Shown here: positions 56,909-64,000 of the stretch, piece after piece
Layout: each line of letters opens with the position of its first letter
Position numbering within the stretch: position 1 is the first letter of the stretch
From: Anniella stebbinsi
Taxonomy: Eukaryota > Chordata > Lepidosauria > Squamata > Anniellidae
NCBI GenBank assembly: GCA_029215795.1
Contig: JARDYH010000001.1
Coordinates: forward strand, 188,177,654 to 188,241,653
DNA length: 64,000 nucleotides
Direction: 5' to 3'
The notes under the pieces: generated by a model
The model's database searches: none
Told to the model about the DNA's origin: nothing
The model's input: only the letters and a program-made list of their open reading frames with translations
Made by a program: the position numbers and the translations under genes

Positions 56909-58998
56909 TAGGGATGTGCACTGGATCGGACCCGATCCACGATCCGAGTCCGGTCCAGTGGGAAATCGGATAAATTATCCGATTTCCGATCCCGCAGCTG
57001 GATCGGCCGATCCAATCCGAACCGGTCCGAAAAAGCTCCGAACCGGTTCGGCGGATCGGCGGATCGGCGGGCGCCCACTGGCGCCCACCGCCGCTTCCAT
57101 TGGCGGGCGCCAGCGGGCGCCCGCCGATGAAAGTGGACAGCGGGGGGGGGGGGAGGAGGGGGGCACTTACCTTCTCGGCCCGGTGGCTCCCGTCCGGCGC
57201 CGGCGCCTACTACTACTAGCAGGCTCCGCGGCCTGCTCTAGGGTGGCGCGCCGGGTGATGTCATCACCCGGCGCGCTACTCTAGAGCAGGCCGCGGAGCC
57301 TGCTGGTAGTAGTAGGCGCCGGCGCCGGACGGGAGCCACCGGGCCGGGAAGGTAAGGAGGGGGTGCGTGGAGGGGAGGAGGGGGCGCGCGGAGGGGGGAG
57401 GGGGGCCCTTACCTTTCCGGCCCGGCGGCTCCCGTCCGGCGCCGGCGCCTACTATTCCCAGCAGGCTCCGCGGCCTGCTCTAGGGTGGCGCACCGGGTGA
57501 TGTCATCACCCGGCGCGCTACTCTAGAGCAGGCCGCGGAGCCTGCTGGTAGTAGTAGGCGCCGGCGCCGGACGGGAGCCGCCGGGCCGGAAAGGTAAGGA
57601 GGGGGTGCGTGGAGGGGAGGAGGGGGCGCGCGGAGGGGGGAGGGGGGAGGGGGGCCCTTACCTTTCCGGCCCGGCGGCTCCCGTCCGGCGCCGGCGCCTA
57701 CTATTCCCAGCAGGCTCCGCGGCCTGCTCTAGGGTGGCGCGCCGGGTGATGTCATCACCCGGCGCGCTACTCTAGAGCAGGCCGCGGAGCCTGCTGGTAG
57801 TAGTAGGCGCCGGCGCCGGACGGGAGCCGCCGGGCCGGAAAGGTAAGGAGGGGGTGCGTGGAGGGGAGGAGGGGGCGCGCGGAGGGGGGAGGGGGGCCCT
57901 TACCTTTCCGGCCCGGCGGCTCCCGTCCGGCGCCGGCGCCTACTATTCCCAGCAGGCTCCGCGGCCTGCTCTAGGATGGCGCGCCGGGTGATGTCATCAC
58001 CCGGCGCGCTACTCTAGAGCAGGCCGCGGAGCCTGCTGGAAGTAGTAGGCGCCGGCGCCGGACGGGAGCCGCCGGGCCGGAAAGGTAAGGAGGGGGTGCG
58101 TGGAGGGGAGGAGGGGGCGCGCGGAGGGGGGAGGGGGGCCCTTACCTTTCCGGCCCGGCGGCTCCCGTCCGGCGCCGGCGCCTACTATTCCCAGCAGGCT
58201 CCGCGGCCTGCTCTAGGATGGCGCGCCGGGTGATGTCATCACCCGGCGCACTACTCTAGAGCAGGCCGCGGAGCCTGCTGGAAGTAGTAGGCGCCGGCGC
58301 CGGACGGGAGCCGCCGGGCCGGAAAGGTAAGGAGGGGGTGCGTGGAGGGGAGGAGGGGGCGCGCGGAGGGGGGAGGGGGGAGGAGGGGGCGCGCGGAGGG
58401 GGGAGGGGGGAGGGGGGCCCTTACCTGCCCGGCCCGGCGGCTCCCGTCCGGCGCCGGCGCCTACTACTACCAGCAGGCTCCGCGGCCTGCTCCAGGGTGG
58501 CGCGCCGGGTGATGTCATCACCCGGCGCGCTACTCGAGAGTAGGCCGCGGAGCCCGCTGGTAGTAGCCGCCGGCGCCGGACGTGCCGAGAAGGTAAGTGG
58601 CGGGGAAGGGGGCTTACCCCCCCCCCGGAGCCGTCCGCTTCTATCCGCTGGCGCCCGCGGGCGCCAGCGGATGGAAGCAGGCGGCCCCAGGGGGGGTAGG
58701 GAGCGCGGGGGAGGGGGTTTACCTGCCGGGGCCGTCCACAGCGGACGGCCCCGGGGGGGGGGAGGGAGTTAGGCCCCCCCTTACCCACCCGCCGCCATTT
58801 TTTCCTCATAGACTTGCATTGCAATGCAAGTCTATGGGGAAAAAAATGGCGGCCGATCCAAAAATTTCCGATTTTTGGATCGGGATCGGACTCGATCCGG
58901 TCCGGGGGGCCTCCGATTTTGTCCGAACCGGTCCGGGACAAAATTGGAGGTCCCGATCCGGGTCCCGATCCGATCCGGGGGGTCCGTGCACACCCCTA
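56909..58998. mobile_element. GC-rich palindrome-array hAT-like element (2,090 bp, non-autonomous)
   Basis: The ends TAGGGATGTGCAC and GTGCACACCCCTA are inverted repeats (one mismatch) inside an exact 8-bp duplication. Next to each end lies a TCCGAT/GATCCG-rich zone, and then the GC-rich core. The core holds six large palindromes, each about 170 bases and centred on TGATGTCATCA, at 57,261, 57,503, 57,752, 57,994, 58,236 and 58,515. Four of the five steps are 242-249 bases, so it is also a tandem array. Spacers are G-rich with GCGCGC. A separate near-perfect palindrome at 58,791-58,853 is centred on TTGCAA. No transposase is encoded; the open frames in it reflect GC-rich low complexity. Confidence 0.88.
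57170..58590. repeat. Six-copy tandem array of palindromes, unit about 242 bp
   Basis: Each unit reads GGCCCGG(C/T)GGCTCCCGTCC...CTACT...CAGCAGGCTCCGCGGCCTGCTCTAGGGTGG... in to GGGTGATGTCATCACCC and out again as the reverse complement, to GGGCCGG(A/G)AAGGTAAGG. First and last units have ACTACTAC(T/C)AGCAGG, and the middle ones ACTATTCCCAGCAGG. Units 4 and 5 share GGAAGTAGTAGG. Variants shared by neighbours imply expansion by local duplication. CpG density is very high for this window. Confidence 0.9.
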
Positions 58999-59006
58999 GT
59001 TTGTAC
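58999..59006. repeat. Target-site duplication, right (GTTTGTAC)
   Basis: Exact copy of 56,901-56,908. Confidence 0.85.
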
Positions 59007-60160
59007 TGGCCTTAAACTGGCCTTATGAAGAGGCGAGAACCACCAAGTTCACGGCATGAGGTGGCCACTACGGAAGAGCCCATTCCATGCTGTCTCATCG
59101 TTCACTATCCTAAAGAATAGAAGTGTCGTGCCATCTGGCTGAAATGCTTAATTTTGTCTTCCCTCCCTATCCTATACCATTTGTTTTGACACTGTCACAT
59201 TGCTATTGGGAACCCTTTTAAAATCGTAGCTGGAAATAAAGATAAAATTTCAACTGACAGTTTTAAAAAAAAATTAAATGATTTTATTGGTATCACAATC
59301 CCAAAAAAGTATAGTAGCAAAAAAAACCCACAAAAGCCTAATGGAGTATATTGGACTCCACGATGTTAATTTATATTTATATTTTAAACACCAATTAAGC
59401 AATCCTCATTGCGGTAACAGGAAGCCCTGGAGGAGAAAACAGAAGTGAAAGAGAAACCTAAAATTCCAAGTGCAGATATATTGTCCGCGTGGGTATTCAA
59501 GTGGCACACCCACCCACAAAGGAAAATATGATAAAGGCAATATGCTAAGTTATTTTTCCTGCCCTGATTTATTTAGTTATATTTTGAGAAGGTACTGGAG
59601 GTAAAATGGACTCAAATTAGCTTAGGTGTGAGGTAGTTTCACTTTTCCATTTATTTCAATGCATGTAAATCAGACTGCTGATACCTTAGTAAGTTAAATG
59701 TAATTTAAAAATAAAAATAAAAATGGGGGGTGTGAGAAGAGAGATGAAATACCACAGGACATCATATCCCATAACTGTTGAGCAGTATATGGAGTATGAA
59801 ATGACTCCATATACTAGTTAAGAGCATTTTAGAAATATTTCTAACAGCTGCTAAGTTCCACAGGACTCTACTGGCTAAGGGGATTCAACCAGTGAAAATG
59901 AAAATGGTCAGAATATCACCATTTCTCTCTTTAACACGCCACTTTTTTCCGTCCTTGCTCTATTCACTGCCTTCTTCCCTTCTTGATCTCTGCCCTTCAG
60001 CGAGTGTCTCTTTGGTTCTTCATTCCCAATCACAACTGCCCTCTACCTGACACTGTTACTCCATTTATATGCTGCCAACTAAAAAAAAAGGCTGTGTTTC
60101 AGTTTGTAAATCTTAAAGCCAGGGCCAGCCTACCTAGCCATCCCTTTGGAGAAGGTGCAC
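59007..60160. other. Anonymous sequence
   Basis: AT-rich, without recognised repeats or coding frames. Confidence 0.35.
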
Positions 60161-60164
60161 AAAA

Positions 60165-60245
60165 GTTAGCCTAGCTGCCTTGAGCACTAATTTTAGTGGA
60201 ACAATGGGATATAAATTTACAAATAAATGAAACAAATAAACAAAG
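60165..60245 (+). mobile_element. SINE/LINE 3' tail
   Basis: CTAGCTGCCTTGAGCACTAATTTTAGTGGAACAATGGGATATAAATTTACAAATAAATGAAACAAATAAAC is the kind of tail (CTTGAG...GG-TATAAAT...AATAAATAAA) that ends lizard SINEs and their partner LINEs. The upstream part is missing. Confidence 0.5.
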
Positions 60246-60249
60246 AATA

Positions 60250-63180
60250 TACAATAGACACCTGAGTGCTTTGGCCAAGACACAGAAAGCACAAGTAAAG
60301 CTCAGACTCAAACCTTTTTTCCAGCAACTCTCTAACCAAATTCTTCTATATTTCCCCTCTCTCAAGACAAGATTACCCCTTCAAACACAGGGCTTACATT
60401 CTTTGTACTGAGTCAATTGAGTTCATTATCCTACATGCTATAGTTGACCTTAATCAGGCTAAATCTGCTGACTAATTTATCTGGCTCAGGTCTATCCCCC
60501 GCAAAGACAGGAAAGAAATCTTTTCAATTCAGAACCAGAGATTCAGCTATGAGAACTATTCTAAGAATTATGTTTTGAACATCTCTCTAAAATCCAAAGT
60601 ATTTTGATTGAGATGGAACTTAAGTATGCTGAGCAGATGCTGTTACTAGACAACTTGTTATGGCAAGTTTCAACACAACGCACACTCCATTTTGAAACTT
60701 TTAAAAAACAACCTAAGTTATACCAAAAGAAAGAGGAGATAAGGGACCCCCAAAGAAACAGTGTAAAATCCCATTTATTTTATCTGTATTGTTATAATCA
60801 AGCACATGGCAGAAGAAATTAAGGGTTCTTTGTAAGTAGCCTAAGTTTCTGGGAAAAGGAAACATTTTTACTACATCTACCTTTTTAACCTCTTTGTTGC
60901 AAAATGTCAGCAGTATATCAGAGCAGCAGAGAGTGACTAAGAAACAGAAAAAGCTCTACAAGCTATCAGCGGACAAATCTGAAATCCACCTCTATGTTAA
61001 CTCCTACTGCTAATTCATCATCCAAGCACAAGACAGCTAGACTGATTGTGGGCCCACATACTACAATGAGGGCCTCAGCTGACCACTAAAAACAGCAAAA
61101 GGGAGGGGGACGGGTTGATGGGCAAATGCCTAGCGAGGCCTAAGATAAGTGCTGGCTGTCAGAACAAGGACAAAGAAGGGCAGGCCCTGAGGAGAGGAGG
61201 AGATAAAAAAAAATCTCGACAACTGCTTTATCTGATGAGGGTTATGGCTAATTAATTATAAACTCAATTACCTAACCCTTACTTCAGCAGTCTCTATTCA
61301 TTAAGAGATAAAAACTTGACTGACTGCTAACTTTTGCGTGCACACACAGCATGCCTATTTGCTCACTTCAGCCAACAATTCCTTAAAAAAGATCTCCAAA
61401 AGCATTTAGACTTGTCAACTTTTTCCTCACTAGATGGAACATTTCTCCCTCCCACCCCTACTCCTCCTTTCACCCAAAGCACCCTCTGTTGCACGATGGG
61501 AGGGCATTGCTTCCATGCTGTGCGCTGGCATTTAAAAGCAAAAATCCAGACATAAAACAATAGGCATTAGGTACATCAAAGTCCCCTTTTCCAGCTGTGT
61601 TTCGGTTTGTCGGGGCTTCTGATCTATTTCACATTTTAAATTGAACTTTTAATTTTGGGTGCCAGAAGTTGGGCTCTTAGGTCATTGTAACTCAGCTAAA
61701 GTTAACTGGTCAAATCAATTGTACATAAAAAACAAATACATCCAGAATAGCCAACTTTAACATTGTTAATGTTGCGAATTTGGCTTTACATACAATGCCC
61801 TTTCCTATTTATCCCTGATCAATCACATTCTTATAGAATAGCTTGTCTTCCATAAGACACACACATACCCACAAAATAGCTCTTGAGGTTTTGCATGATC
61901 AATCCTTTCAAAAGACCCTCAATCTTTTTCCAAATACTGCACAGTAGGGTTGTTGGTTTTTACCCCTTTGAATAATAGATCCTTACCTTCTTGAACTTGT
62001 TTGCAAGGCTATTAGAGGGTCAGGTATAGAGCAACTATCCTCTTTGAAATATTGTGACAAGATATCAATAGCATTTTCCATCCTAATTTAACACATCAAA
62101 ATTTCCTAGGCAATTTCTGCTCAGGTTTGAAGAGACTCATCACTACAGCATTATTGAGGGTATCAAATGTATACCCCCACACTTATTTGCAACATTTATT
62201 TTGTAGGTTGCCTTCACTGGAATAACAACCTAACTACGCAACTAAGGGAACAAGCCTATGATCCCTAGACAGTGTCTGATAGACCATAGGATAGTTCAGC
62301 TTCCCAGATCTAAGGTCAGAGACACCTCTTGGAGCAGGGAATCTGAGGTCTGATGCCCCCACTCCCCCTCATAGCTCGTGCAGAAAGAAACACACCAGCT
62401 GCCTCTCCAAGGTTGGGAACATGACCTCAGAGAGGGGGGAAAGGGAGCGTTCCAGTGGGCAAGGAAGGGAGGAGACTGGGGAGGCCCAGAAAGACACTAT
62501 CCTGAGGCCTCTCCAGCCTCCTTCCATCCCCCTCTGGGATGTTTTCACTAGATGGGGAAAAAATCCATCTAACGAAAATGTGAAGATCTCCGCTGCTCCT
62601 CCCACCCTGAGTATGAAGAGGCTTACAATCATCACAATAAGACTGCATCTTAATTAACGTAATAGATTGGTCAACTTCATATCTGAGCTGTAATTGCTTC
62701 TCATTATAAAGCATTTATTACATTTCTCTCTACAATTTTGACACACACGTTCCATTTAGCCCACTGATGCTCCTGAAGCTTGAAATGGCAGTGGTAGTAT
62801 TGTACCAAAGTGGCAAGGCTGACTAGCTACAACTTGTAACAAAATAATCAGAAGAATGGCTCTGCCCCTATACCCACCAGCCCCTGCCCCCACATCTTCC
62901 TCTTTGTATCATTGCTTGAAAGTGACTTGGAACTACAATGTGTCAGACCAGAGGTCTATAACTCTCAGCCAGTTACTGCTGGGGAGATCTGAAGCTTCGT
63001 GTTTTAATCTGTAGATTAAGTCACCCTTTCTAGGGATACACCCGGCTTGGCTTTCTGGTGAACATCCAACTGGATATGCAATTCCCAGATTTGTTTCACA
63101 ACTCAAGCTTTAAGTAGTCTCAACTATATAGCATTTATAGTATTCACTGGGGCAAAGTAAACCAAGATCAATTATCCCAT
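60250..63180. other. Low-repeat sequence; candidate conserved block at 61,205-61,330
   Basis: No gene is recognised. The block 61,205-61,330 contains CTTTATCTGATGAGG, GGCTAATTAATTATAAACTC and AATTACC, dense GATA- and homeodomain-like sites without simple repeats. A second such stretch is at 62,640-62,740 (CTTAATTAACG, GCTGTAATTGC). Conservation is inference. Confidence 0.3.
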
Positions 63181-63182
63181 GT

Positions 63183-63240
63183 TGCAATATTTATTTGTAC
63201 CCCACTTTTTGACCTAATGAAGTCCTCAAGGTGAACCATA
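63183..63240 (-). mobile_element. LINE-like 3' tail fragment, minus strand
   Basis: TTATTTGTACCCCACTTTTTGACCTAATGAAGTCCTCAAGGTG is the complement of a tail seen in lizard LINEs (…GGGTACAAATAAA). Very short. Confidence 0.35.
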
Positions 63241-63479
63241 ACTAAGTATTTGTATATGTTAGTAGCTACATTATAACCTAAAAATAGAGAGAGCTTTAGA
63301 AATGCTCCATATACCAACATGATTAAAATTCAAAGGTGTTGAGACTGCCATCCAAATTTCTTTGCTGTGGTTATTCCAATAATCTTAAATCTGTTTCATA
63401 ACACATTCCTCAATTTATTTCTTAAATTTTAGGTAAATCAACAAATCATCTTGTGATCATCTTAAAAAACTAACTAATT

Positions 63480-63705
63480 TATTTCAGAGACTTGTTATCT
63501 CTTGCTCCTGAGGGCAGGGCTAGCACCAATTAGCAGAAATCACAAGAAATGTCTAAATATTAAGAGAAACTTCCCAGTTCAACAGTGCTGTTCAAGAGTG
63601 GAACAAACTACCTCAGGTGGTGGATATTCTCCTTCACTGGAAGTGTTTAAGCAGAGGCAGTGCAGCCCACCTCTTCTATGATTCAATTATGGAAAATTGG
63701 TAGAT
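63480..63705 (+). mobile_element. CR1-type LINE 3' end, damaged
   Basis: TGTTCAAGAGTGGAACAAACTACCTCAGGTGGTGGATATTCTCCTTCACTGGAAGTGTTTAAGCAGAGGC is the CR1 ORF2 C-terminus and UTR region (usual: GTGGAACAAACTGCCTCAGGTGGTGG). It ends near TTCTATGATTC. Confidence 0.75.
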
Positions 63706-63769
63706 TTGAATAGACAGAATGGGGAGAGAGAGAGAGAAATAATGAATCAACAGTGGGGTGAAATGATAA

Positions 63770-63958
63770 AGGGGAAGCTACATTATACCAGGAAAGACCA
63801 CCTAATTCATCTAGTTCTGTACTCTGTACTATTTACTCTGATTGGCAGAAGCTCTCCAAAGAAGAGTCTTTCCCGTCACCTGCTACTTGATCCTTTTAAC
63901 CAGATGAAACCTGGAGTCTTCTGCATACAAGTAGGTGCTCTGCCACTGAGTTGTTGTC
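63770..63958 (-). mobile_element. tRNA-derived SINE (MIR-like lizard family), minus strand
   Basis: Read on the minus strand it runs AACTCAGTGGCAGAGCACC (A box), CTCCAGGTTTCATCTGG (B-box region, degenerate), GGAAAGACTCTTC, GGAGAGCTTCTGCCAATCAGAGTAAATAGTAC and GAACTAGATGAATTAGGTGG. It is the same order as at 54,757, with a more complete body. No direct repeats were resolved. Confidence 0.8.
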
Positions 63959-64000
63959 TCCTCCCCACCCCCCTCCACATGGTCATTATAATGTGTTACC

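Noticed and set aside
57170..58590. CRISPR array
   Set aside because: Regular spacing exists, but units are long palindromes with conserved spacers, in a vertebrate transposon.
58213..58941. Minus frame of 242 codons, and similar plus frames at 56,850-57,284 and 58,338-58,772
   Set aside because: They are made of proline/arginine/alanine low complexity from the GC-rich palindromes. The same text reads open on both strands and repeats with the array unit.

Overview
The window reads as intergenic or intronic DNA of a squamate reptile, most likely a lizard. The evidence is the mix of repeats, not any host gene. It holds CR1/L3-type and L2-type LINE relics, a well-preserved L1-type LINE, a DIRS-type tyrosine-recombinase retrotransposon, two kinds of tRNA-derived SINE, hAT-like and other terminal-inverted-repeat (TIR) elements, and many microsatellites in an AT-rich background. 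I found no host protein-coding exon, tRNA, rRNA or CRISPR array that I can support. Every long reading frame belongs to a transposable element or to low-complexity GC-rich repeat. Species-level assignment is not possible from the sequence alone, and repeat family names come from memory of motifs, not from a search.

Layout. 1-2.6 kb: anonymous sequence with one unexplained GC-richer block open on both strands. 2.6-16.8 kb: a LINE graveyard. An old plus-strand L2 copy (about 3.5-13.1 kb) has been split by a minus-strand L2-type 3' end, by a 5.9-kb DIRS element and by an unresolved insert of about 1 kb. A second L2 copy and several L2 tails follow. 19-21 kb: a decayed, intronless minus-strand coding relic of an uncharacterised metazoan family, next to a CR1 RT fragment. 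23.5-28.9 kb: a CR1 copy split by a SINE, then an L1 with a 16-bp target-site duplication, complete endonuclease and RT motifs and a single frameshift, but no ORF1. 30.3-32.1 kb: L2 tail and CR1. 34.8-45.5 kb: SINE pieces, a TIR-element family, an LTR-like segment, a 148-bp inverted duplication and inverted CR1 fragments. 48.4-54.3 kb: more TIR elements and a modular fold-back element. 56.9-59.0 kb: a 2.09-kb GC-rich hAT-like element built from six near-identical palindromes. The rest is low-repeat sequence with several stretches that look like candidate conserved non-coding DNA.

How it fits together. Nesting gives relative ages: L2 copies are oldest (many stops), CR1/L3 pieces are intermediate, and DIRS, the L1 and the palindromic element are youngest (clear ends, few lesions). 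Two in-frame stops in DIRS are TGA where the alignment I recall suggests CGA, the pattern expected from methyl-CpG decay. The most unusual structures are the palindrome array at 56.9-59.0 kb, its apparent relative at 48.8-49.8 kb, the coding relic at 19-20 kb and the inverted pair at 37.9/39.2 kb.
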